DNA of 64,000 bases, taken from Ipomoea triloba. Taxonomy: Eukaryota; Streptophyta; Magnoliopsida; Solanales; Convolvulaceae. The notes beneath the pieces were generated by a model that worked only from the letters and a program-made list of their open reading frames with translations, was not told the origin of the DNA and did not search any database. This document shows, piece by piece, positions 13,900-24,388 of this stretch. The position numbers were made by a program, and so were the translations under genes. The stretch is from NCBI RefSeq assembly GCF_003576645.1, contig NC_044924.1, positions 18,947,599-19,011,598 of the forward strand, given 5' to 3'. The stretch's first letter is position 1, and every line of letters begins with the position of its first letter.

Positions 13900-15461
13900 G
13901 AAACAACAACAATATTGTGTCTCAAAACATGCCATGGTCTCCTATTTTTTTTGGGAATCTTGTGTCCATGTCTGACTCAACACTTGTGCTCCATATCCAT
14001 GCCTCATAGGATAGAAATGTAATCAATTTCTCAAGCCTACTAGAGATATACAATAACCCAACATAGCAATCATGACCTTTCTTAAAACTGTAAATTACTA
14101 GGCTAGGAAGTGTGAGAACTTCAGGTTATTCAAGCAATGGTACAATAAGGTTTAAAAAAACAAACACTGAATTTATCAGTTACTCCATAAATAACATCCA
14201 CTTAGGGAGTCTAGTACTCTAGTCCAGTTGTCCAGGCTTCCAAAAGAAAATCAATGGTTTCCAGAAATTAACTTAAGTTCTAAATTTTGTATTTTATTTG
14301 ACTGTTCTAGAGATTTAAATTTTCGATAAATAATTAACATTACATAAGAAAATCCAAACAATTTGACATCAGATAAGGAAAAGTTGGGACCATTTCAGCA
14401 CCAGAATTCAAACCCTAAATAAATAACAATGTGACTTACACTGTCAAATTCTTGTTAGCAAATGGCACCTGCTCGTTTAGGAGCAAACTAATATTTGCTA
14501 GAAAAAAACCAGATGGTTGTTTCCCTCCAATTTGTATTTTCTTTTCTGTAAGTTGAACCTTAAATATTTGGATATGCAAAGAAGAGGTCTGAGAAAGAAC
14601 AAAACAAATTGAAGTCAGTGTATACTTTCCAAATTCAGTATGACTAAATTGTGTTTCAATGTAAATCAAAGCATGGGAAATAGGATTAAAAATCAAACTA
14701 TGTAATCAATTTATATGATTGTTTTTTTTTTTTTTGGTTTTTCCATATCAACAAATTACAAGCACCATTGGTCCAGAAGGATGGGTTCTCCAAAAATAAA
14801 AATAACTAATTGTATGATCTCTTTTTCAACAGGGAAAAAATAACACTGCCTGTCAAAAGGAAAGGCCTAAAATTCACAAAATTCTAAGGAACAATCTCTC
14901 TCTCCCTTCAAGGCAAAGAAAAATGATGCTAAGTTGCTAACTACACATCTAAAGAAAGATGTTGCTGAGTCTATATAAAACAGTCCCCAGAAAAGAAAAA
15001 AAAAATGCACTACTAACTGCATTATAGTAAAAGTGTAGGTGCCAGTTGCCTTAACTAATTCTACGACAATTAACTCTAAACTTACAAGAACAGCAATCAA
15101 TTTCGTATCAGGACTCCAAACAGCCCGAATATTTTCGCCTTCCTTATGAATTGAATCTGAATCTCTCTTGTACTTCCCCAATCTCACCCTATGCTGAAGG
15201 AAAAAAAAAAAAAAAAAACAAACAAACAAACAAACAAATTAAACAGCGTGAGTCGCAACATATTTTCCAATATTTCTACACAAACCAATCAAAGTAAAAT
15301 GCCGTCCAAATAACCTGAGAAGAAGACCAAAGCTCAAGATGAGTTGGTGAAACCACAAGCAATAAGCGATTGGTGACCTTGAGATACACAATTTGCTGAG
15401 AAGAAGTGCAGAGACCAGGCTCCAGAGGGATGACCTGTGGCCACCCATATGCCATATACAT
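3497..15461 (-). CDS. RIC1: RIC1-type Rab GEF complex subunit (RAB6A-GEF complex partner 1), 23 exons
   Basis: Encodes a WD40/beta-propeller protein of the Ric1 family; in yeast Ric1-Rgp1 is the nucleotide-exchange factor for the Rab GTPase Ypt6 at the Golgi. Coding exons (high to low): 15461-15315, 15193-15086, 14588-14440, 13394-13313, 13113-12698, 12220-11788, 11668-11445, 11164-10969, 10820-10678, 10597-10423, 10325-10272, 9295-9116, 8514-8402, 8028-7846, 7532-7475, 7232-7173, 5218-5177, 5095-4965, 4883-4748, 4653-4576, 4379-4263, 3718-3656, 3583-3497. They total 3,375 nt (1,124 aa), about the length I recall for plant homologues. The start MYMAYGWPQVIPLEPG is the family N-terminus; residues 446-469 (VSYISQNWPILHVAASKDG) and the C-terminal LLRRSE-VLFDLF junction also match. 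All borders are GT-AG with consistent phase and no internal stop. The exon 21 donor (GAG/GTTTAA) is weak. Introns 16 and 21 carry transposons. Confidence 0.93.
3770..3979. mobile_element. Hairpin MITE in RIC1 intron 21
   Basis: A ~210-bp insertion with terminal inverted repeats around CTCTGTTTGG / CCAAACAGAG and further inward pairing; the centre is a strong inverted repeat (TTTTGAAACGCT ... AGCGTTTCAAAA), so the whole element can fold back on itself. It has no coding capacity. TAT flanks both ends, which would fit a 3-bp target duplication, but an 8-bp hAT-type duplication is not seen, so the superfamily is left open. It sits between RIC1 exons 21 and 22, just beyond the weak exon 21 donor. 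Confidence 0.75.
5376..6070 (-). repeat. 3' LTR of the intron-16 element, inflated by an assembly join
   Basis: Begins TGTTATGTTC and ends GCATGCATCA. It is 695 bp against 399 bp for its partner. The extra length is about 254 bp duplicated on both sides of the N at 5683 plus a ~42-bp tandem copy near 5898-5940; removing both restores ~399 bp. Confidence 0.88.
6019..6666 (-). CDS. Small ORF of the intron-16 LTR element, function unknown
   Basis: A 215-codon ORF whose ATG lies ~37 bp after the primer-binding site, where gag would start in a complete retroelement. The first ~35 residues (MELEALREIATKLDHVAKKL and following) look like a charged helix or coiled coil; the middle is low-complexity and acidic. 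The last residues run into the 3' LTR. No CCHC knuckle, protease, integrase or reverse transcriptase motif is seen. It could be a gag remnant or a captured fragment; I do not recognise it. Confidence 0.45.
   Translation of the reverse strand: MELEALREIATKLDHVAKKLRQHADDLKYLRPPIPSGIQQTDDDDTSLESSTIIVDHPHVEIAPMQATVLADQPHVDSTEMAVNSSEIEVVPFQKTVICVGGFFHHSPTPSHLRVVSYGIGQSSSLVSPSAVPTNSFKGCPSLGSSSPLFAPPLICRMPLGAFPFARLLGWPFDRGRCWLRADKVIKLEDKLVVQEGSNDACWKVLFYYSVYYIV
6704..7102 (-). repeat. 5' LTR of the intron-16 element
   Basis: A 399-bp terminal repeat from TGTTATGTTC to GCATGCATCA, abutting the TAGTA target duplication at 7103-7107 and, on its inner side, the primer-binding site. Confidence 0.88.
9606..10231. 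mobile_element. Possible MULE-like MITE in RIC1 intron 11
   Basis: Lies between exons 12 and 11. The left edge (GGGGAGAGATCAAGTGAGAA) and the reverse complement of the right edge (AGAAATTGGATCAAGTAAAA) resemble each other, and GTGAGAA blocks recur in inverted orientation. The inside is AT-rich, without an ORF of interest. No clean target duplication was found, so edges are approximate and the call is tentative. Confidence 0.35.
13846..13898. repeat. (TAA)n microsatellite in RIC1 intron 3
   Basis: About 17 uninterrupted AAT/ATA units on the plus strand in the intron between exons 4 and 3. Confidence 0.9.
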
Positions 15462-15874
15462 CTTGGATGGATGGATGTATGAGCTTCCGAGGACAAGAAT
15501 CAGTAGTAGAGTACTGGCGAGAGAAAGAAGGAGTAGAGATCAAGGAGTGAGAGAAAGCGGAACCTAGGGTTTTGCAGGAGATCCGAATCGGAATTTGCTG
15601 TTGTTGAAGAGAGAGCAGTGATGACTGATGATGAGAAACAAGAAAAAAATTTCAGGTGGTTGGGGCGGATCTGCAAATTTCCATTTTTCAGGGACAACAA
15701 GAGAGTCTCTTATTCTAAATTTCTAACTCCAAAAATTTTCAGTTCTCTTCAAAAAAAAAAAAAAAAAAATTTAATCATTTTATTAAAATAAATTTAAAAA
15801 ATTATTTTTAAATTTAATAATCGCCACGTCAGCCTATGTTTAGGTGTGCACCTATTTGATTCTTATTCCATTAA
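15462..15874 (-). promoter_or_regulatory. RIC1 5' UTR and short promoter, truncated by the Helitron end
   Basis: Only 413 bp separate the RIC1 ATG from the Helitron terminus. On the minus strand this includes a poly(T)/AT-rich stretch (15750-15830) and a pyrimidine-rich leader. Two upstream ATGs, at 15543 and 15496, are out of frame with the RIC1 start and open short reading frames that overlap it (to 15334 and 15239 in genomic sequence). No clear TATA box is visible and the transcription start is unknown. Confidence 0.5.
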
Positions 15875-15900
15875 CTAGTTTTTCTCGCGCATTGCGCGAT
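15875..15900 (-). other. Helitron 3' terminus: hairpin plus CTAG
   Basis: Minus-strand order is ATCGCGCAATGCGCGAGAAAAACTAG then T. The 6-bp GC stem and the CTAG end six bases after it fit the Helitron 3' signature. It points towards RIC1. Confidence 0.85.
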
Positions 15901-16770
15901 TGGGATAATGCCCAATAATTTTTTTAAAATAAATAAATGCTAATATGTTGAGCAGAGTGTAAGATATTGTAATGTGGGAAGGTTTACATAGTAACATTAT
16001 TTGGATTACTCACATGGGATTCATTTATATTTTATTTTATTAAGCTGCAAACAAATATCCAGTGCTTATTTTATGGTTCTTTCTGAGTGTCAAACTTTAG
16101 TTGGTCCTAACTATTTTTCAGTTGCTCTTAATTTTTACATACTATTGTGTGAAGTGTGCCAAGTGCCTTATCCCTACATTTTAGAAGCTGCTTTAGGGTA
16201 TTGGTACTTGCATAATTATTGTTTTTATTTATGTTTCTGGTTCTGACTCTTTTGAATAATGTTTAAGAGTTGTTGCTCTTTGGTAAACCTTTCTTTACTT
16301 GTTCTGTTGCCATCCTCTACCAGCTATCATTTTTATTATTCATAGTACTTCCATTTTTAATTTATGCAGTTCTGATGAACGGACCAACACGGAAAAGATA
16401 CTGCAGAAACCCAACCTTGAGAATTATCAGGTTTGCTTTCATGACTGTCTACATGAAGAATTTATAGGTTTTTAATGTTAATTTAATGGTGGTTTTTTTC
16501 CTCTTTGCAGTTGGGAAAGACACGGGTGTTTCTTATGGCTGGCCAGATTTGTGTTTTATATTGGTGTTGTTCATGCATAGATAACTAAATACTGGATTTG
16601 GTTTTTTAAATATGTAATTCTAAGTTTACAAATGCAAGATAATATAGTCAAAATTGATTATAATTATCACTAAAATGTTTGTTTGCAACTTTATAAAAAT
16701 GCTAGTCTAAATACATAGTCTAAAAATAATATATTCTAAATAAATACTACTACATTTGGTATAAATTTCT
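15901..16770. other. Helitron 3' non-coding region
   Basis: AT-rich sequence between the Helitron terminus and the stop codon of the RPA-like gene. The ORFs here (16001-16246, 16270-16467) show no recognisable protein. I see nothing else in it. Confidence 0.5.
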
Positions 16771-17797
16771 CTAAATCTTCTTAATTCTCTTCTGGGTAGC
16801 GTTGCCATTGTCTTCATCTTCAATACATATCCTCTTCTTTTGTATTGGTAGTGTGTCATGTTCAATTGTCTTACTGGTGATAGCATAAAGGGAAGCATCA
16901 TGCAATGAGATTATAGTATAGGAAGTTGTGGATCTCCCTTGTTGTGTGAACGATTGGGTTCTTAGTTGTACAATGAACTCTTGATCTTGTAAGCGGTTGT
17001 TGATATTTGATAGTGGTAGTTTTTTTCCCTACATGTTTCATTTGTTGTGAGATGTGCGTCGTAGATTCTCATGTGACAATAGTATTGAACAAAATATTAA
17101 TAATTGTTATATTTGTATAGGGTTCATGATTAATACCTCTTGTTCTAGTTCCATAACTTGTTTGCTTGAATGTAACAACAATGTTTTTGCAGGTAGTCCG
17201 AATACTGATGCCGTAATGTTCGCAGTGTCATCAACAATTTCCACATCCATTTTGCACCTGTGCATTTTGTAGTTCATAGTTTTGTAATTAGTATAAATGA
17301 GTGTAGTACTTGATTTTGTGTGTGTGCATGTGTATGTTTTTTGTTAAATTTGTTTTTTTTGAATTGATACTAACCTTGGAGTACCCACAGCTGTCTTTTC
17401 ACCACAATGCATGCAGTTAAATAGTTGGTCATTTTCTGCATAAACTTTTTTTAAACAGTGGCTACATCCTATATACCAAGTACTTTTGTTGTCAAGGTTG
17501 ATGCTGATTTTGCCTTTAATCCAAGCAGGTTGAGCCTATAAAATGGAATTGATTGTTAATTTAGATTAGTTCTAATATATATTTAAAACAATGCTCAATA
17601 AATATTTTACTTACCGGCTTAATGAGTGCTGGCACAGTCTCTATTTTTGAAATTTCTTCTGTTTCTGGATTTGCAAGAGTGATATCAGCATTGTTGTAGT
17701 CTCTTAATCTTTTCAATGCGTCAAGTGTCTCACGATGTTCTTTGGCCCTACATAGGCATTTTTAATAATGTGTTTTCAATATAGCTACGTAAGATAA

Positions 17798-17842
<45 letters not shown>

Positions 17843-18508
17843 CATAGAAGCATACCTAGTTTTTTAAGGAATGATATAAGATAAGGTAGTAAGAATTTAT
17901 ACATTTTAAATCATCTTAATAATGGAATACGATTTACCTTTAAAGTGAACAACTGTGATGTAGTCCAAAGATATTACAGGATAGTTTCCCGCATCAATTT
18001 CTTCAGTTATTTGAATGCCCTCTTTATCAACAAATCCTCCCCAAGTAGGTAATATGATTGGCTTCAGCCTGTTTTTTTAAGTTTGCATGGGAGAAATAAA
18101 GACGGTATAAATAAATGAATTATATCTCTTCATTTTTTTTATATAATATATAATTTAATAAGAGTAATAGAATGAGAGACTTACTTTTCATCCACAACAA
18201 TGAAGTCGTTGATTTTTTTATTTCCATTCATTGTTGAGACAAACTGTTTTGGAAGTTTGTCAATGACAATTGCCACAATTGCTGTCAATAAAGGATGAGT
18301 AAATGATGAGAATAGATAATTTCAAATATATGGTTAGAATATATATTGTTAGAATTATATTATTCAAATAAACTTACAAATTTCTATAGAAGTTTTCATG
18401 CTTTGATACAATTCTGAGAATGATGTGTAAACTTGCTCAACTGGAGCCCATGCGGTGTCAACATTGTCAATTGTTTGGAATCCAGTTCTAGCATTTAGAG
18501 TCCAGGAG
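16771..18508 (-). pseudogene. Helitron RPA1-like ssDNA-binding protein, C-terminal part
   Basis: Split exons of a replication protein A large-subunit homologue of the type carried by plant Helitrons, expected to bind single-stranded DNA during rolling-circle transposition. Exons visible: 18508-18378 (SWTLNARTGFQTIDN), 18281-18185 (AIVIDKLPKQFVS), 18068-17938 (PIILPTWGGFVDKEG), 17747-17615, 17535-17375 with a zinc-ribbon CSHC...CMHC, then ~17276-17130 (CKMDVEIVDDTANITAS) and a C-terminal exon ending at 16771 with basic residues (QKRIKKI). The phase at the 17747 acceptor does not fit cleanly. The gene is cut at 18508 by Sirevirus-like element A; its N-terminal part resumes at 32444. Confidence 0.82.
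17804..17840. repeat. (TA)n microsatellite
   Basis: About 18 TA units in an intron of the RPA-like gene. Confidence 0.9.
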
Positions 18509-19637
18509 TACCAAATTTTAGTTTTACTTTGCACGAAAGATCTTCAAAAAGAAAAGGTTTTACGTTTGTGTGAGATATGCAATGCAGTACGTGAATATAA
18601 AAAGATAGAGAGAGAGAGATTTTTATAGTGGTTCGGCTGTTAACTAAGCCTACTCCACTCTTCTTCACAACTCGTGAAGGTTTGCACTATATTCCCCTTG
18701 ATAGTACAAACTCCTTTACAACGTGCTCCTTTGATCACTTAGCCCGGCAGCCACGTTGATGTAGGTTTTTCAACCTCTCCCAAGTTTACTCCGCCTCTTT
18801 CTACTTCACACGTAGAGATGGTTGAAATATTGTGATGTTTATCCAACTTTAAGTTTCTTGTGATTGAATATCTTGATGTCAACTTTGAGCTTCACAAGAT
18901 CTCTTTAGAGCTGAATATATCGTATGAGCTTTTGGAATATTTTTATCACATTGGGAGTAATTTGCTTGCTTAACAATTTTCGCTTTTTCAACCTTGTCAA
19001 AGTGAGATGGGACAAGGGTATTTATAGGTGGAATTTTAGATCCGTTGGAGGGAATATGAAATTCAAAACCTATTATCCAGTGTGTAATATCCAATCGGTA
19101 AGGTTTGACCTTTTTCAGAATGTCAGTACTTTTCTAGCCGTTTGTTCTCTTTTGTGCAAGGACAATTTGTCTTTTGTCCCACAAAAAAGGTGACAATCAT
19201 TAAATGCTCCTTGGGATCGTTGCATAGGATCCGATTTGACATTCAGTTAAACCCATTCTCAAGGCAGTAGATAAGACAACTATCAGAGAATGTCTTTGTC
19301 TCGGTTATTTGAGAGAATGATTGACCTTATCATTCCCTTTGATCTCCTTGAAACAATCACAGTTTGATTGTTCGGTCATAAGAGTTCGGCCCTTCCATTC
19401 TTCGGCCTAAATTCTTTGCCATCGGTTCTTCAAGCCTTCAACTCTTCAGTTCTTCGGATCTCAACTCTTCGGTTCTAAGGACTTGAGTCCTTTCTATGAG
19501 AGATATTCCCGTGATGACTCGTCATTAAGAGTTCATCCAACCACTAGGACCGAGTTATTAGAGTCAAAAGATCTATCCTAGAAGATAAAAGAAAATTGGG
19601 GGTCTTCTCGGGGTTGTTGGTATCATCAAAATCAACA
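18509..19637 (-). repeat. 3' LTR of element A, truncated
   Basis: Direct repeat of the 5' LTR, aligned from the 5' LTR start (minus strand TGTTGATTTTGATGATACC) to within ~114 bp of its end. It stops at TACCAAATTT on the plus strand, and the U5 segment with the poly-C tract and the GGGACCAACA end is missing. The next base outward is RPA pseudogene sequence. Confidence 0.88.
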
Positions 19638-20096
19638 GGTATGGTGCAAGATAGATCAAGGCGCTCTTGGATGCTTCAGCTAAGTGCTCATGACTGTCTT
19701 TGGAAGGTGCTTCCTTGTTTCCACCATGAACCAAGACAAGTTCATGTCCTTCAGCAGATTTTAGTTCCTCAGAATCTTTGGTTGGGGAAGATGAGTCCTC
19801 GGGGCTAACACTTCGGGATGCTTCCATGTTTTCATCCGGAGTGGAGTCAGGAAACATTTCCACCTCAACATCAACAAGATTTAGATTAGAGGTAATCATC
19901 TTTTCATCAACAATAAGTAAGCCGTCATGATTTGCACCTCGAGATGCTTCCATGTTTTCATCTCGGGTTGAACTAGGACTTAGCATAATTGGTCGTTCCA
20001 ATGATTAGGTGGGTGCAGACTCAGCCTCTCCAGCATGTGGTTGATCAAAAGTAGTGTCGTTATGTTCAGTTTGCCCATCCGAATCTTTATGATCAA

Positions 20097-22581
20097 CTAT
20101 GCGGAGGAAGGAGGAATCCCATTTCCCGATGGATCATCATTGTCATCATTATCATCATCATTCTTCCTATCAGTGTGATCTCCACATCCTTGACTTGAAT
20201 TAGGATCTGATTCCTCCTTATCTTTCTCTTCGTCTGGTAGACGGCTCTGGCCAATGTCTGGTCTGAGATCCCTTATCTTCGTCTGTGCTCGGGAGATATT
20301 ATGGATCTTGGCAATCTTCATATCTTCAAGCATTAGGCGTTCCCGAGGTGTTCGGTAGCCAACATTGAGATCTACAGATTTGCCAAACCGAGTCGTTTTG
20401 CCTTGGAGCTTTTCAGCAAAAACTCGTTCACTTTCAGATGGTCTTGTGGCATCAAAGACTGATCGTGTACCCATCCAATCTAACGCCCATTCCTCTTCTT
20501 CGGCCATTTCACTGATAGTGCTTGCAATGACCCGAAGACTAGACATCCTCCATTCTTGCCAATTGTAAACCCGAGCAAGTTCTCGCCTTAGAATATCTTC
20601 ATGAGAGGGCAATTCTGAGAATACTTCGGTACAATGCATCTCGTCATTAGAATCTTCATATGCTAACTGTTGAGCTAACATGGCATCTGCATTAATTTGG
20701 TGTGAGATGAAGTCAGGAGGAATAGAGAGCTGTGTGGAGGATTCAGGTATATCAGATGTAGGTGTTTCTGGTGGGATTTCCTCAATCCGAATAGTTGAAA
20801 CATATGGCCAGTGTAGATAGATGCGTCGGAGAGCATCATCTTGAGCAAGCATTATTGCGGCCATGAGGGGAGACATGTGTTCGGTAATTTGTCTTCGCAT
20901 TGCTTCGGGTCTGGGTCGGTAGACAGGACGAGGGGTGCCAACATCTTCCCCCTCAGAATCATCCTCTATCCATGTAGAGTCTGAGTCCGACTCATGTTGA
21001 TCTCGGTGCATTGTAATGGCCAGATGTTGTTTCTCGGTTGTGAGAACTTCGGAGTTCGGAGGTACAACAACCAACGGTTCGGAAGGCTCGAAGGATTGTA
21101 CTTGCTTGGCCACTGATTGTAGATTGGAGGATTCAGGTTGTGAAGGTTTCGGTTTCATAAACCTAGTGAGAGGGATCTGATCATCCTCATCACTGTCATC
21201 TTTGCTGAAATCAAGAGGAGGATGAAGAACTCTCTTACATTCATCACTCAGAGTTCGCCTCTTTTCCTCTACTACTGGTAGGACAGTAGTTGATTGTGTC
21301 ACATGTTCTGTCTCTACATCCTCGGTTCGATCTTTCCTTTGCTTTTTCTTCGGACGCTTGAGTTGCTTTGCCTTGCGTTTCTTAGATTCCGCTTTCAATT
21401 TTCTTACCTCTTCCTCAGATGAGGATTCGGCCTTTCGGGAGGATTTAGCATGTTTTGATGATGACTTCTTTGACTATTTCACCTGCTGTTGTGCAGAACC
21501 GTCCGAGTCATGACCATCAGATGTTTCAGTTTTCTCCTTTTCAACTGAACTTTTTGAAGATTTGGACTTGTGTTTCTTGTGTTCCTTTTTCTGGGCAGCT
21601 TCCAATTTATCTGCCTTTCTCTTGACGTAGTTTGGAGGGTTTGAGCTCATGTAATAATGAGTGTGATGGGAGGCAGTCCTAGTGCGCAGTTTCACCTTTT
21701 TATCTCTTAAGATAGCACTGATCACAAAACCGTAGCCGAGAACTTTCAATATCCAGCCGGATGTAGGATCAACACCGGTTTGAATATTGTCGATCAGAAA
21801 TGCAAAGATAACTCTAGACCAATCAACATGATAGTTTTCCAAAAGAGCATACACCATTCTCATCTTCAAATCTGAGATTTCATCCGTACCAGATTGCTTA
21901 CTCTCAACAACTCTATTTAGTATATCAACCACAAACTCATAATCTAGTTTCAACATCTTCTTCTTTAGAATAGATGGAATGGATGAAGGTTGAGAGTATC
22001 CTTTCATCTTTTTCCACATCCTTTTTCTACTATTGTAGTCCTTTCCAGAACAATCAGGATGAAAACCGTCACCGTAGATGGGAAATCCAAAAACTCTCCT
22101 TACATCCTCATGAGTAATGGTTACAGCAGTTCCATGAACCACTGATCTTATTTCATCAATCCGTGACAGAATGTACTTCAGCATTAACATAAAATTGCGT
22201 CACATCAAGAGGGTACCATGTTTTGTGTTTGAAAGTCACAAAGTTGTAGAGGTTACCATCTTTGAGACATTGAATCACATGATCTCCAAATTCCTTATCA
22301 AGAACTCTTTCGAGAAAACCACTGACATCTAGCATTGATCCAGCCTTGACCATGTAGTTCTTGGATTTTTGACCTTTAGGCGTGTTGAGGAAGAATCTGA
22401 AAACGTCAAGGTCCTCACACGGTCGAGAGATGATCCTTGGTGGTATGAAAGGTTTTTCCAGAGATGACTTGGGTTTTTCCGGTGAAGGTGAGGGTTTGGG
22501 AACAGGATGATGGGTGTTGGAACCCTCATCAGATGAGGAACTAGAACTTCCAGATGATGAAGTTGAACTGGATGACGACAT
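20097..22581 (-). pseudogene. Large extra 3' ORF of element A (unknown; plant-mobile-type)
   Basis: Three ORFs (22581-22156, 22190-21474, 21398-20097) are pieces of one ~820-codon reading frame. The first two join by a frameshift near 22170, and the second reads through one TAG at 21474 into the third in the same frame. The N-terminus is serine-rich (MSSSSSTSSSGSS); the middle has a globular segment (TRIDEIRSVVHG-type, RRVFGFPIYGDGFHPD, ALLENYHVDWSRVIFAFLID) resembling domains called plant transposon protein; the C-terminal half is lysine/acidic and disordered. It lies where Sireviruses carry an env-like or accessory ORF. I see no transmembrane segment or signal peptide, so an envelope role is not supported. 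Confidence 0.6.
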
Positions 22582-23439
22582 GATAGCAAAAGTGTTGGTG
22601 TTTGAAGGTTGTTTAGGGTTTTGGAGGGATAAAAATTGCTTTCGAGAGGGTAAAAGGTAAAAAAATGGTGAGAGAGGTTATATATGGTGGAGTTGACTGG
22701 GTCGGGTTACCAAAAGAAATTGGGGCAAATTTAAGTGTATGAGACAGAAAACCTTAAATGCCCTTTATGGAAAGGGTAAAAGTGGCAAAAGATCGTGGTC
22801 ACGACTTGTATATGAAAATGTCCACTTACCCATAATGTGATAGATGCATTTAATGAGGAGAGAGAAAGTACTCATTTTGCCATCTTGTCATTTATGGACC
22901 GTCCTTTCATATCTGACGGATCGACAGAACAAGGTAGGTGGAGCGCATGCTCTAAAGGTTTTAGCAAATAGCAAGTTGACACGTGTTCCTTCACGATCCC
23001 ACGTTCATAAGATAAACGGTCACAAGTTACTCATTCCGAGAAATATGATCAGACTTGTTCATCAAGATAGGAGTCTAACCCTTCGGTTGCCTTAGACTTA
23101 GTAAGAGTATGATTCAGAAGGACTTTGATGATAAGAACTCGGTAAATGGTCCTTCGGTTGTCATGTATTCGGTTAATGACATTTGTTGATTAAGTTAGCA
23201 GTCTTCGGTACTACTGATAAGAGGGTACTCTTCGGTACCAAAAGCAGATATCTTTCAGACTTAGGTAGAGCTACTAGTCTTCGGTGTCTTTAGAATGATT
23301 CGGAAAAACATAGAATAAGGAATGAAATAAGTCACACACCCAGAAAAGTTTATTATTTCATTATGAAGCCACGGACAACAACCAAGAGAACATGACACAA
23401 CATCCATCCGAACCCTGTTTTCACTACGAGGAATGACAT

Positions 23440-24150
23440 CTACTTCCTCGCTTTGCCCTTCCCTTTGGCCTTAGCATGCCTACTATTTGCAGTTGATAGC
23501 AAACTTTGACCTTGGCTGCTTTCTGGGGTAGGAGGGCTCTGAACGGGTCGAGCACTCAGGGCAATGTCCTCGTGAAAACGTCTCCATTCCCTCATGTCTT
23601 GATTCCATGATAGAGGCATGGGTCCATAACCAGGTTGGTTCTCTTGCACCGAGAACTGATCAGGAACTTCTTTTGGTTCAAGCATTTCCTCTAGATAACG
23701 AAGGTAGTCTTCGTCATAGTCCTCTCGTGCAGGTTGGTTTTGGCCGTGAAGAAGAGGTTGGTTCTCCCGGTACCATCGTTGGACGTCATTCCATGCATCA
23801 TCTCCAGTGTTGTCAATGGAAGGAGGAGGGGTTTGTCTAGGCACGATGTCCTGGTTAGGCCAATAAGGCTCTTTAGATGGTGGAGCCAACCCTCCAGAGT
23901 GAAAACCCGGAACAAACATGGTTGGTGGATCGGGCACGTAATCTTCAAATTCGGAATCAGATAGCTCAAGGGGATGGTTAGATGTGTCACCCTCAAGAGG
24001 TTGTCCCTTCTCCTCCCTTAATCTGTTCAGCTTGTTGGTCCCTTCTTTTAGTAGTAGCCGAAAAGAGAACCTCTTTTTGGCCGGTTTCTCTTCAGAGTTT
24101 GCCTTCTTCCCTTTTCTTTGTCCATACCTACAAGATAGAAAACAACACAA
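23440..24150 (-). CDS. Second extra ORF of element A, unknown
   Basis: A 236-codon ORF between RNase H and the large 3' ORF. It may begin with an exon: an acceptor-like ...TTGTAG precedes GTATGGACAAAG near 24128. The product is hydrophilic and proline-rich, with a basic start (GQRKGKK), an acidic PDPP-containing centre and a basic end (AKAKGKGKARK). No domain is recognised. Its place between pol and the 3' LTR suggests an accessory Sirevirus-type protein; being uninterrupted in a damaged element is notable but may be chance. Confidence 0.5.
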   Translation of the reverse strand: MCCFLSCRYGQRKGKKANSEEKPAKKRFSFRLLLKEGTNKLNRLREEKGQPLEGDTSNHPLELSDSEFEDYVPDPPTMFVPGFHSGGLAPPSKEPYWPNQDIVPRQTPPPSIDNTGDDAWNDVQRWYRENQPLLHGQNQPAREDYDEDYLRYLEEMLEPKEVPDQFSVQENQPGYGPMPLSWNQDMREWRRFHEDIALSARPVQSPPTPESSQGQSLLSTANSRHAKAKGKGKARK

Positions 24151-24388
24151 AGAGGAGGGGTTAGGATACCTCCTTCTTCCTTAGTTGTGATCTATTTATA
24201 GCGAGGTTGAGACTCTTCTGATTGGCTGATATACATCTGATAAGACCATTCAAGTTGCAACCGTCCAAATACGTTTGAACTTATCTTTAATGCGAGTCCG
24301 TGAACCCTGATTCTTATGGCTGCATTAATTGCAGCACGTCATAAATGATATGTCCTTTCAGTTTTGTAAGGATTCGGTTGTCTGCATG

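Noticed and set aside
23691..24184. Overlapping plus- and minus-strand ORFs
   Set aside because: Shadows of the 23440-24150 ORF.
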